Assembly (NCBI RefSeq): GCF_015265375.1 | Contig: NZ_JABZXW010000013.1 | Span: 1-40,442, forward strand | Length of the DNA: 40,442 nt | Reading direction: 5' to 3' | Origin: Rothia sp. (in: high G+C Gram-positive bacteria) | GTDB lineage: Bacteria > Actinomycetota > Actinomycetes > Actinomycetales > Micrococcaceae | Shown: positions 32,608 to 40,442 of the stretch, piece after piece | Numbering within the stretch: position 1 is the stretch's first letter | Layout of the letters: each line of letters opens with the position of its first letter | Translations under genes and position numbers: made by a program | Notes under the pieces: generated by a model | What the model was told of the DNA's origin: nothing | Database searches by the model: none | What the model saw: the letters and a program-made list of their open reading frames with translations, nothing else

Positions 32608-34179
32608 TTACTTAGCGCGAGCCTGGAACGCCTCAATCAGAGTCTCCAGCTCACCATGAGTCACCATATGCTGAGCGTCAAAAGCACCGCTAGCGTTCAG
32701 CACCACCTTGTTCTGCTGAGCCCACAGAATCTCGCGGTAGAACGCCGAACCCGGAGCCACATCACTGTAGGGAGAGTTGCCCGTCACTGCGGGCGAACCA
32801 GCTGCGCGGTAGGCGAATGCCGCAACGGTAGCGTTCGAAATTCCGGCATCAGCATGGAACTTGCCGTCCGACCAGCCAAAAGTAATGCCCTTCTGACGAG
32901 CCCACACGTAGGCGGGGAAGTTCGGGTCGTCAGTCTTCACATCCGGCCAGGGAGAAGTCTCGGGGAGCTTCACCTCGGGGGTGCCCGCCTGGATGTACAG
33001 GGCAGCTGCGAGCTCACCGCGAGTTGCGGGGGTCTTCAGCTTCTCATCGGAAGGAGCAGGCTTCTGATCATCGTCCTTCTTGGGGTCCTGAGCGTTGGGC
33101 AGGTTCGCCTCCCGGTAACCGTTCGTGCCGTTCAGGTCCAGGTCCTGCCATGCGAGCAAGGTGCCACGACCCTCGGTGGACTTGCCCACGACCGGTGCGA
33201 GCAGCTCGCCCGTCTCGCTGTAACCATCATTAGCCCACACCTCAATCACGTACTTCTTCGAAGTATCCAGGGTGTTTGCCGGAAGATTCACGGTACCGTT
33301 CAGGTTGCCGTCACGGTAGGCCGAAGCCTGGGTGGGGTGGTCAAACTCGATAATGTCGCTGGTTGCCAGAACCGGGGTGTTCGAGCCCTTCTCACGAACC
33401 ACGAACTGGACACCCTTAACGGAGTGGATATCGCCGTTGAACCCCTGACCGCCAACGTTCAGATTCTGCGATTTGGCGGGGTCAGCCACGCTGTTGTAGC
33501 CCAGGCGCGGTGCGAACGGCGCCGGCTTCTCACCTAGAGTGCTCAGCACCTGGGTGCTCACCACGTTCTTGCCGGTCCACAGCTCCTGAGCGGTCAGCGG
33601 CTTCTGACCCTTCTGCTCAGCAACCACGTGAATCTCGTAGCGGACATCGTACTTGGTGCCGCCGGTTGGATCGTGGAAGTTGTCATCATCAACGAAGTAG
33701 TAGGCGGCAAGATCGTACGCCTCAACCTTCAGGTCAGCCTCAAAAGTGCCGTCATCGGCAATGGTGAAGTCCTGACCCTCCACGAAGCGTAGCATCTTCG
33801 AAGTCGGAATCTCGTAGCCAGACGGTGCGTAGTTCGCGGGAGCAATGTACAGCGCCACGGTACCGTGCTGAGCGCGCCACTCCTTGGTGTAGCCTGCGCC
33901 CTTCACATGGACGGTACCGCCCTCGGTCGTGATGAGGAAGGGGTTCACACCGTCGTACTTGTAACCGTCAGGGATGGATACATCCAGGGTCGGAGTAGCA
34001 GCAGCGACCTGGTGAGCAGCCTGCGGGGTAGCGGCGGCAACGGGTGCATCAGCGGCAGGAGCCGCATTCTGAGCCAGCGCCGGGGCCATCGGCAGAACCA
34101 TGGCACCAGCCAACGCCAGCGCGCCGCAACCCTGAGCTGCGCGGAGGAATGAAGACTTAGAGTTCGGAAGCGAGGACAT
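32608..34179 (-). CDS. Secreted SLH-domain protein A
   Basis: A 523-residue secreted protein, one of four paralogs. Sec signal to about residue 37 (ending PALAQ). Two beta-sandwich-like units follow: type 1 (about 60-200; GGTVHVKGAGYTKEWRAQHG) and type 2 (about 215-350; GGQGFNG, FVVREKGSNTPVLATSDI, VIEVWANDGY). The C-terminal 140 residues hold SLH-type repeats (RGELAAALYIQAG, SPWPDVKTDD, WARQKGITFGWSDGKF, AFYREILWAQQNKVV), which would attach it to the cell wall. AAGGATGTG-type ribosome binding site before ATG. The ligand is unknown. Confidence 0.8.
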   Translation of the reverse strand: MSSLPNSKSSFLRAAQGCGALALAGAMVLPMAPALAQNAAPAADAPVAAATPQAAHQVAAATPTLDVSIPDGYKYDGVNPFLITTEGGTVHVKGAGYTKEWRAQHGTVALYIAPANYAPSGYEIPTSKMLRFVEGQDFTIADDGTFEADLKVEAYDLAAYYFVDDDNFHDPTGGTKYDVRYEIHVVAEQKGQKPLTAQELWTGKNVVSTQVLSTLGEKPAPFAPRLGYNSVADPAKSQNLNVGGQGFNGDIHSVKGVQFVVREKGSNTPVLATSDIIEFDHPTQASAYRDGNLNGTVNLPANTLDTSKKYVIEVWANDGYSETGELLAPVVGKSTEGRGTLLAWQDLDLNGTNGYREANLPNAQDPKKDDDQKPAPSDEKLKTPATRGELAAALYIQAGTPEVKLPETSPWPDVKTDDPNFPAYVWARQKGITFGWSDGKFHADAGISNATVAAFAYRAAGSPAVTGNSPYSDVAPGSAFYREILWAQQNKVVLNASGAFDAQHMVTHGELETLIEAFQARAK

Positions 34180-34308
34180 AACACATCCTTAAAAGTTGTT
34201 TCTCGCAGGGCCCTGCGAGTTCACCGGCGGGTAGGGAATTCGCCGTTGAATCTGCTGCGCCCTATGAGAAAAGTGGGTGGAAGCCCCGTCGGTTTCGGGG
34301 ACATTTTC

Positions 34309-34337
34309 ACCCTATCAAACCTTCGAAATGATGTCAG
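34309..34337 (-). promoter_or_regulatory. Promoter of SLH protein A (shared type)
   Basis: On the minus strand CTGACA (34337-34332), 17 bp and TAGGGT (34314-34309) form a good promoter. The same pair with identical spacing occurs upstream of SLH protein D's neighbour gene C (38086-38058), with weaker versions at 36163-36158 (TATGCT) and 40337-40309. The leader is about 120 nt and begins with a small hairpin. Confidence 0.6.
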
Positions 34338-34402
34338 GGAACACTCAAGAGAGACTTGAAGGTTCTGAGGTATTTCACAGGTTGATCAGCCGATAAAAAC
34401 CG

Positions 34403-34449
34403 AACCCCGCGCACCCGGTGAGAAGAAGACTCTCAGGGTGCACGGGGTT
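34403..34449 (-). terminator. Terminator after SLH protein B
   Basis: AACCCCG and CGGGGTT with inner GCACCC/GGGTGC pair across 34403-34449. The minus-strand tail is CGGTTTTTATC. It lies 6 bp after the stop. Confidence 0.85.
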
Positions 34450-34454
34450 ATGAC

Positions 34455-36020
34455 TCAGACTAGAAGCAACCCACCATAGTCAGTGCGGTTCTGAAAAATG
34501 AACATCATCTGCTCCAGCTCACCACGATTTACCATCGTGGTCGCCTCAAAAATACCCCTCTGCGGGTTAATGACACCATGCTGAGCAGACCACAAAATCT
34601 CACGGTAGAAGGCGGAACTCGGATTCACATCCGTGAACGAAGAAACACCGGAAACAGCTGGGGAACCTGCTGCACGGTAGGTGAACGCCGCAACAGTAGC
34701 GCGTGAAATACCTGCATCCGCATGAAACTTACCATCAGACCAGCCGAAGCTGATGCCCTTCTCACGAACCCAAATGTACGCAGCGTAGTTCGGGTCGTCT
34801 GTCTTTACATCCGGCCACGGGGAGACCGCCGGGAGGTTCACCTTGGGGGCGCCAGCTTGAAGGTACAATGCCGCAGCTAGCTCACCGCGAGTAGCACGCT
34901 GCTGCTGTTCCTCATCGCTAAGCTTTGAGAAGAGATGCTTATACTTGGGCTTGGGTAGAGATACATTCGTGAATTCCTCAAGACCTTCAAACTTCAAGTC
35001 CTGACGGCCCATAAGGACACCGCGGTGCTCCGGCGCCAAACCCACAATCGGGGTGATGAGAGTCTTATCCGTCTGGTTGACATAGCCATAGTCGCTCCAT
35101 GCTTCAAGGACATACTGCTTAGACGGATCCAGAGTGTTCGCGGGAATTTTGATGGTGCGGTAAACAGCGTTTCCCCACAGCGCCATTACGCCATCGCTAC
35201 GTTCGTAGTAGCGCTCCATCTCGCTCATGAGCAGGACGGGGGTGCCGGTGCCCTTCTCTCGAATCGTGTACATGACACCCTCACGACCGGGGAGCTCATA
35301 CGCGCTGAAACCCTCACCCTTAATCATCAGCTCTTGATCTTTCGTGGTGTCCTTCAGTGGATCGTACCTCCAGTGGGCCCCGATAATTTCAGGATGGCGA
35401 CGGGTATATATTGGCTTGTGAATAGCCACGTTCTTACGAGCCCAAATATCCTCAATGGTCGGCCACGGCTGATCCTCGCCCACGGTGAGGATGCCAATCT
35501 CATAGTGCACATCCTCCCCGCGGAAATACGGGACCCCGTAAGCGGGGGTGTAGAAACTCTCCAGGTCGCCATATCTGATCGTCAGCTCTGCCTCAAAAGT
35601 GCCGTCATCGGCAATAGGGAAACGCCAACCTTCTTCAAAGAAACGCACCGACCTTGAAGGCTCAACGTTATCGGGATGATACTCTGTAGCGGCAATGTAA
35701 AGGACTGCCTTGCCGTGCTGCTCACGCCATTCCTTGGTGAGGCCGGTGCCCCTCACCGTAATTTCGTTGTACTTATCGGTGTACAAAGCCGCACCCTCCC
35801 CATAATCAATGGTGAAAGACGGGCCATCCGTGACGTCCTGAGAAACCGGGGAGGCGGTATCGGCAACCGGTGCGTTAGGGACAGAAATGTTAGTGACCGG
35901 TGCTGTATCCTGAGCCAGCGCCGGAGTCATCGGCAGAACCATAGCGCCAGCCAACATGAGAGCGCAACAACCCTGCGTTGCACGGCGGAATGAAGACTTA
36001 GAACTCGGAAGTGAGGACAT
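34455..36020 (-). CDS. Secreted SLH-domain protein B
   Basis: A 521-residue paralog of protein A with the same signal (MSSLPSSKSSFRRATQG, ending PALAQ). The type 1 unit (about 65-200) and type 2 unit (about 220-350) are more diverged; the type 2 unit reads MIKGEGFSAYELPGREG-like and VMYTIREKGTGTPVLLMS. The SLH region (about 385-510) is well kept (SPWPDVKTDD, WVREKGISFGWSDGKF, FTDVNPSSAFYREILW). It ends with an unusual NRTDYGGLLLV tail where the paralogs end near RAK. Closest to protein C. Confidence 0.8.
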   Translation of the reverse strand: MSSLPSSKSSFRRATQGCCALMLAGAMVLPMTPALAQDTAPVTNISVPNAPVADTASPVSQDVTDGPSFTIDYGEGAALYTDKYNEITVRGTGLTKEWREQHGKAVLYIAATEYHPDNVEPSRSVRFFEEGWRFPIADDGTFEAELTIRYGDLESFYTPAYGVPYFRGEDVHYEIGILTVGEDQPWPTIEDIWARKNVAIHKPIYTRRHPEIIGAHWRYDPLKDTTKDQELMIKGEGFSAYELPGREGVMYTIREKGTGTPVLLMSEMERYYERSDGVMALWGNAVYRTIKIPANTLDPSKQYVLEAWSDYGYVNQTDKTLITPIVGLAPEHRGVLMGRQDLKFEGLEEFTNVSLPKPKYKHLFSKLSDEEQQQRATRGELAAALYLQAGAPKVNLPAVSPWPDVKTDDPNYAAYIWVREKGISFGWSDGKFHADAGISRATVAAFTYRAAGSPAVSGVSSFTDVNPSSAFYREILWSAQHGVINPQRGIFEATTMVNRGELEQMMFIFQNRTDYGGLLLV

Positions 36021-36388
36021 AAAGCATCCTTATGGTACGTCCCATTGGATGTTTGCAATTCCTGCAGGATGATTTCCGGCCGAATCTTCACCGTCGAAGT
36101 TGCGCTAATCCAATAAGAAAATCGTTGATTATCCCCATCGGTTTTGGGGGTAGCCTCAGCATATCAAACCCTTAATGAGAAGTCGCGAGAAATCTCAAGG
36201 AATAGTTGAAAGTTTTGAATTTTTGTGCCGCAATGATTCCGCGAGCACCCAAAAATAGATGCAGAAAAAAGCAGAGAAAACGGGCATAGAAAACCCCGTG
36301 TTCCCGAATAGAAAAACCATTCTGGAACACGGGGTATTCAGCTCAGAGCTAGTCCGCCTTACTTGGCTTGGTTCTACTTGGCACCGTT
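36021..36388 (-). promoter_or_regulatory. Intergenic region between SLH genes B and C
   Basis: It contains the leader and promoter of gene B (TATGCT at 36163-36158; hairpin CCCCATCGGTTTTGGGG near 36133-36149) and the terminator of gene C (36293-36335). No further gene is visible. Confidence 0.5.
36293..36335 (-). terminator. Terminator after SLH protein C
   Basis: ACCCCGTGTTCC (36293-36304) pairs with GGAACACGGGGT (36324-36335). The minus-strand tail is TTTTCTATG. It lies 54 bp after the stop. Confidence 0.85.
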
Positions 36389-37927
36389 CTACTTAGCTCG
36401 ATTCTGGAAGTTGAACAGCATCTGCTCCAGCTGACCACGATTCACCAGGTCCGTCGCATTAAAAGCGCCGAAATCCGGATTGATGACATACTGCTGAGTG
36501 GACCACAGAATCTCACGGTAGAAGGCGGAACTCGGATTAACATCCGTGAACGAAGAAACACCGGAAACAGCCGGGGAACCTGCCGCACGGTAGGTGAATG
36601 CCGCAACCGTAGCATTCGAAATGCCGGCATTCGCGTGGAACTTGCCGTCCGACCAGCCGAAAGTAATGCCCTTCTGACGAGCCCACACGTAGGCGGCGTA
36701 GTTCGGGTCGGTGGTCTTCACGTCCGGCCAGGGGGAGACTGCCGGGAGGTCCACCTTTGGGCTACCCGCCTGAGCGTACAGCGCCGCAGTCAGCTCGCCG
36801 CGAGTAGCGCGCTGCTGCTGCTCCTGGTAGGTGAGCTTCGAAATCAGGCTCTTGTACTCTCCCTTGGGCACGGTAGCATCCGTGAAGTCCTGAACACCCT
36901 CAAACTTCAGATCCTGATGAGCCATAAGAACACCGCGGTGCTCCGGCGCCAAACCCACGCTCGGGGTGATGAGGGGCCTGTCCTTCTTGGTGAGGTCGTA
37001 GTCGTAGTCGCTCCACGCCTCAATGACGTACTGCTTAGACGGATCCAGGGTGTTTGCGGGGATTTTGATGGTGCGGTAAAGAGTGCCTCCCTCCAGGCGG
37101 GTTACGCCATCGGGATCTTCATAGTAGGACTTCATATCGCTCATCGCCAGGACGGGGGTGCCGGTGCCCTTCTCGCGAATCACGTACATGGCACCCTCAC
37201 GGCCGGGTAGCTCCTCCCCAACGAAACCCTCACCCTTAATCAGCAGCTCCTGATCCTTCGTGGTGTCCTTCAGAGCATCGTACTTCAACTTAGGTGCCAG
37301 GACCTGCGGATGGTAGGCGCGGGTGTACATCGGGTTGTGGGCGATAACCTTCTTGCGAGCCCAAATATCCTCAATGCTCGACTGGGGCTGACCCTTAGCC
37401 TCGGTCAAGATACCCGTCTCGTAACGCACCTCATCCAGGGTGATACCCGGGAAATAATCGATGGGAGTGTAGAAATTCTCCAGAGCGTTAGCCTTGATGG
37501 TCAACTTTGCCTCAAAAGTGCCGTCATCGGCAATGGTAAAGTCCTTACCCTCTTCAAAGCGGAGCATCGAGGTGGAAGGCTCAGCGTTACCGGGGCGATC
37601 CTTCGTGGCAGCAATGTAGAAGACAACGGTGCCGTGCTGCTCACGCCATTCCTTGGTGAAACCGGTACCCTTCAGAGTCACGGTGCCGCCCTCACCGGTG
37701 TAAAAAATGGTGTCATAGTCGGTGGAGTACGTCGGCTGCGCGGCAGCGTCCTGAGCTGCCGGCTTGGGGGTTACAGCATTTGCCGCCGGTGCATTAGCGG
37801 CAGGTGCCGCATCCTGGGCAAGCGCCGGAGCCATCGGCAAAACCATCGCGCCAGCCAGCGCCAATGCACCGCAACCCCGTGCTGCACGGAAGAAGGAAGA
37901 ATCCTTGAAATTCGGAAGAGCGGACAT
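36389..37927 (-). CDS. Secreted SLH-domain protein C
   Basis: A 512-residue paralog. The start at 37927 (MSALPNFKDSSFFRAARG) is preferred over an ATG two codons upstream because AAGGA is correctly spaced from it and the paralogs begin the same way. Signal ending PALAQ, type 1 unit (about 65-195), type 2 unit (about 215-345), then SLH repeats (SPWPDVKTTD, WARQKGITFGWSDGKF, FTDVNPSSAFYREILW) to a FNFQNRAK end. High similarity to B over the SLH part suggests recent duplication or gene conversion. Confidence 0.8.
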   Translation of the reverse strand: MSALPNFKDSSFFRAARGCGALALAGAMVLPMAPALAQDAAPAANAPAANAVTPKPAAQDAAAQPTYSTDYDTIFYTGEGGTVTLKGTGFTKEWREQHGTVVFYIAATKDRPGNAEPSTSMLRFEEGKDFTIADDGTFEAKLTIKANALENFYTPIDYFPGITLDEVRYETGILTEAKGQPQSSIEDIWARKKVIAHNPMYTRAYHPQVLAPKLKYDALKDTTKDQELLIKGEGFVGEELPGREGAMYVIREKGTGTPVLAMSDMKSYYEDPDGVTRLEGGTLYRTIKIPANTLDPSKQYVIEAWSDYDYDLTKKDRPLITPSVGLAPEHRGVLMAHQDLKFEGVQDFTDATVPKGEYKSLISKLTYQEQQQRATRGELTAALYAQAGSPKVDLPAVSPWPDVKTTDPNYAAYVWARQKGITFGWSDGKFHANAGISNATVAAFTYRAAGSPAVSGVSSFTDVNPSSAFYREILWSTQQYVINPDFGAFNATDLVNRGQLEQMLFNFQNRAK

Positions 37928-38235
37928 AATCATTCCTTATCGGTTGAACCCATTGCGCCGATGCAGTTTCTAAAAGGGGTGTGAGAAATCTTCGTCGAAT
38001 CTGCGCCAACCCAATGAGAAGTGGTCGAATGCCCCCGTCGGCTTCGGGGACATTTTCACCCTATCAAAGCGTCAAACAGATGTCAGGAAACACTCAAGAG
38101 AAGCTTGAACGTTCTGAGGGTTTTCACAGGTTGACCAGACACTAAGAACTGAACCCCGCAAACAGAACCCCGTGTTCCCGAACAGAGAACCTGCCCGGGA
38201 ACACGGGGTTATTCAGCTGGCTATGCTTAGCGAGC
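37928..38235 (-). promoter_or_regulatory. Intergenic region between SLH genes C and D
   Basis: It holds the promoter of gene C (CTGACA 38086-38081, TAGGGT 38063-38058), its leader with hairpin CCCCGTCGGCTTCGGGG near 38033-38049, and the terminator of gene D (38166-38210). No other gene is visible. Confidence 0.55.
38166..38210 (-). terminator. Terminator after SLH protein D
   Basis: AACCCCGTGTTCCC (38166-38179) pairs with GGGAACACGGGGTT (38197-38210), a perfect 14-bp stem. The minus-strand tail is CTGTTTGC. It lies 25 bp after the stop and is nearly the same as the gene C terminator. Confidence 0.85.
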
Positions 38236-40179
38236 CTAGAAAGCCATCATCAGAACTTCCAGCTCGCCGCGAGTCACCATATGCTTGGGGTTGAACGTGC
38301 CGCTCGTGCTCAGCGCAACCTTGTTCTGCCCAGCCCACGCAATCTCGCGGAAGAACGCAGAATCCGGGGTCACATCGGTGTACGGGGACCAGTACTGCAC
38401 GGTGGGGGACCCAGCCGCGCGGTAGGTGAACGCCGCGACGGTAGCGTTCGAAATGCCTGCGTCCGCGTGGAACTTACCGTCCGACCAGCCGAAGGTAATG
38501 CCCTTCTGACGAGCCCACACGTAGGCGGCATAATTCGGGTCGGTGGTCTTCACATCCGGCCAAGGGGAGGTTTCGGGGAGGTCCACCTTGGGGCTACCAG
38601 CCTGAGCGTACAGCGCTGCCGTCAGCTCGCCGCGAGTAGCGCGCTCCTTGCGCTGCTCATCGGTCAAGCTAGGCTTCTTATCCTCAACAGCGTCAGAGCC
38701 CTTGAACTTCAAGTCCTGAGAAGCCAGCAGAATACTGCGACCCTCAGGCGCCTTGCCCACCACAGGGCCAGCAAACTCGCCGTTCTTATAGCCGTCGTTA
38801 CTCCAAACCTCCACGACGTACTTCTTCGCCGGGTCCAGAGTATTCGCCGGCACCTTCACGACGCCGCGTACCTCGCCGTTCTCGAACTCAGAAAAATGGT
38901 GATAGCGGTTATACCAAAAGATGTCACTCGTCGCCAGGACCGGGGTGTTCGAACCCTTCTCACGAATCACATACTGAACACCCCCGGCAGAGGCAAATTT
39001 GCCGTAGAAGCCGGTACCCAAAAAGTAAATGCTCTGATCAGCGGCGGTGTCACCCAGAGCCTTGTACTCCACCTTGGGGGCAAACGCGCTGGAGCGGAAC
39101 GCTTGAGTGTCCAGCACGGTACGATACAGCACGTTCTTACCAGCCGACAGGTCCTCCACCGTCAGCTGGGGCTCACCCTGCTTCTCGGTAAACATGCCAA
39201 TCTCGTAACTCACCTCGTAACGCTTCTCGTAACGCGGAATGCCGAGGAAAGGAGCGCGAGGCTTGTAGTAGCTCTGCAACGCACCGGGCTTGACCGTCAA
39301 CTGAGCATTCAGGGTGCCGTTTTCAGCAATGGTGAAGTCCTTACCCTCTTCAAAACGGAGCAGAACATCATTGGCGGGCAGAACATCAGCGCCGTCAGGA
39401 ACACCCTGAGAAGCAACAATGTAAACCACTACCTTGCCGTGCTTCTCACGCCACTCCTTGGTGTAGCCCCAACCCTTCACGTGGATGGTGCCGCCCTCGG
39501 AGGTATACACCAGCTGTTCCTTGTTGTCGTACGAAAACTTGAACGTAGCCTTCTGAGGAGTCTTACCCGGAATATCCGCAGCTGTCGTGCCGTCAGAACC
39601 ATCGAAGTCCAGCTCCTGGGTAGCCAGCAGGGTACCGCGACTCTCGGGTGCCTGACCCACGACGGGGGTAATAAACTCGTCGCCCTCGTATCCGTTGTTA
39701 CCCCACACCTCGACAACATAATCCTTTGACTTATCCAGGGTGTTTGCCGGAATCTTCACCGTACCGTGGATGTAGCCATCCTGGTAAGCGAAAGCCAGAT
39801 TCTCGTGGTTATATTCAATGATGTCGCTAACCACCAGAACCGGGGAGTTCAAACCCACCTCTCGCACAACAATCTGGATACCCTTCGGGGAGTTAATTTC
39901 GCCGCCGAAACCCCATCCCGAGAATTCCAGAACCTGATCCTCATCAGTATTCTTCAACGAGTGGTAGCCCAAATGAGGATAGAACTCATCAGAAGTAGCA
40001 ACAGGATTCTCACGGACACGATCATCCGACTGAGAACCGGCCGCTACAGGAGTATCTGCAGTAGCGTTCTGAGCAATAGCAGGAGACAGCGGCAGAATAA
40101 TCGCACCCGCTAGTGCCAGTGCACTGCAACTGCGGGTTGCATACAGGAGTGAAGACTTAGAGTTCGGAAGAGCGGACAT
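38236..40179 (-). CDS. Secreted SLH-domain protein D, with extra domain and shortened end
   Basis: A 647-residue paralog, longer than A-C because an additional type 2 unit (about residues 45-175; FSGWGFGGEINSPKG, VVREVGLNSPVLVVSDI) precedes the type 1 unit (about 205-345) and the usual type 2 unit (about 365-490). The SLH region runs from about 510 to the end. Signal MSALPNSKSSLLYATRS ending PAIAQ. The stop TAG falls where paralog A has CAG (FQARAK), followed by in-frame GCT CGC TAA, so a single C-to-T change appears to have removed the last few residues. This is unlikely to break the SLH fold. Confidence 0.8.
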   Translation of the reverse strand: MSALPNSKSSLLYATRSCSALALAGAIILPLSPAIAQNATADTPVAAGSQSDDRVRENPVATSDEFYPHLGYHSLKNTDEDQVLEFSGWGFGGEINSPKGIQIVVREVGLNSPVLVVSDIIEYNHENLAFAYQDGYIHGTVKIPANTLDKSKDYVVEVWGNNGYEGDEFITPVVGQAPESRGTLLATQELDFDGSDGTTAADIPGKTPQKATFKFSYDNKEQLVYTSEGGTIHVKGWGYTKEWREKHGKVVVYIVASQGVPDGADVLPANDVLLRFEEGKDFTIAENGTLNAQLTVKPGALQSYYKPRAPFLGIPRYEKRYEVSYEIGMFTEKQGEPQLTVEDLSAGKNVLYRTVLDTQAFRSSAFAPKVEYKALGDTAADQSIYFLGTGFYGKFASAGGVQYVIREKGSNTPVLATSDIFWYNRYHHFSEFENGEVRGVVKVPANTLDPAKKYVVEVWSNDGYKNGEFAGPVVGKAPEGRSILLASQDLKFKGSDAVEDKKPSLTDEQRKERATRGELTAALYAQAGSPKVDLPETSPWPDVKTTDPNYAAYVWARQKGITFGWSDGKFHADAGISNATVAAFTYRAAGSPTVQYWSPYTDVTPDSAFFREIAWAGQNKVALSTSGTFNPKHMVTRGELEVLMMAF

Positions 40180-40442
40180 AAATATTCCTTATCGGTCATG
40201 TCCATTGCGCCGATGCAGGTTCTAAATAGGAATGAGAAATCTCCGTCGAATCTGCGCCAACCCAATGAGAAGTGGTTGAGTGTCCCCATCGGTTCAGGAA
40301 ACACTCTCACCCTAACAAACCTTCAAGTAGAAATCAGTGCGTTGCTCAAGAAAAACTTGAACCTGCCGAAATATTTCACTGCGTGCATGATGCCGCGCAC
40401 AGAAAGCCCCAAACCCCCGGCAATTCCAACCCCAGACAGTCC
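40180..40442 (-). promoter_or_regulatory. Leader and promoter region of SLH gene D
   Basis: The leader is homologous to those of genes A-C (TTCTCATTGGGTTGGCGCAG block near 40253-40272). TAGGGT at 40314-40309 is the likely -10, with CTGATT at 40337-40332 as a weak -35. No gene is visible before the window ends. Confidence 0.45.

Overview
The window looks like a high-GC actinobacterial chromosome, most likely Micrococcales and probably a Rothia-type oral organism. That placement is inferred from GC-rich codon use, AAGGAG-type ribosome binding sites, LAxTG sorting signals, a large cluster of DUF6318-type lipoproteins and several S-layer-homology proteins. No marker gene here fixes the species.

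Left third (1-12754): a complete type I-G (formerly I-U) CRISPR-Cas locus of the Csb1-Csb2-Cas3-Csb3 kind. The order is CRISPR array 1 (open at the left edge), terminator, a cas4-cas1 fusion, cas2, leader, CRISPR array 2, terminator, a roughly 1 kb non-coding interval, then csb1-csb2-cas3-csb3 as one tightly coupled operon. Both arrays read left to right. The 3-prime part of the repeat (CTTTCATTGAGGC), which becomes the crRNA 5-prime tag, is nearly invariant, while the hairpin stem changes from repeat to repeat with compensating base changes.

The interval between array 2 and csb1 holds the most interesting signal. At 5340-5460 there is a lone repeat, a 35-36 nt pseudo-spacer and a second degenerate repeat, preceded by a promoter. 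The pseudo-spacer matches 22 of 26 bases of a site at 5510-5535, the match starts exactly at the repeat/spacer junction, and the first two mismatches fall at positions 6 and 12, the flipped-out positions of type I crRNAs. That site sits at a putative promoter for a short structured transcript with a very strong ribosome binding site, a mini-ORF starting with low-usage codons, and an intrinsic terminator inside the ORF. This is the architecture of a CreTA (CRISPR-regulated toxin-antitoxin RNA) module guarding the effector operon. The call is an inference from layout and complementarity.

Middle (12755-22225): a convergent PnuC-like transporter, a Tat-exported SLH protein, two related cell-wall-anchored YncE-type beta-propeller proteins with LANTG/LAKTG sorting signals, and a tRNA-Glu(CTC) followed by a partial tandem duplication of its 3-prime end and flank.

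Right (22226-40442): nine minus-strand paralogous Tat-type lipoproteins (DUF6318-like), many with Ser-Ala stalks; msrA on the minus strand; a plus-strand NIF3-family gene; then four minus-strand paralogous secreted SLH proteins sharing promoter and 5-prime UTR structure. This half is a cell-surface region shaped by tandem gene duplication.
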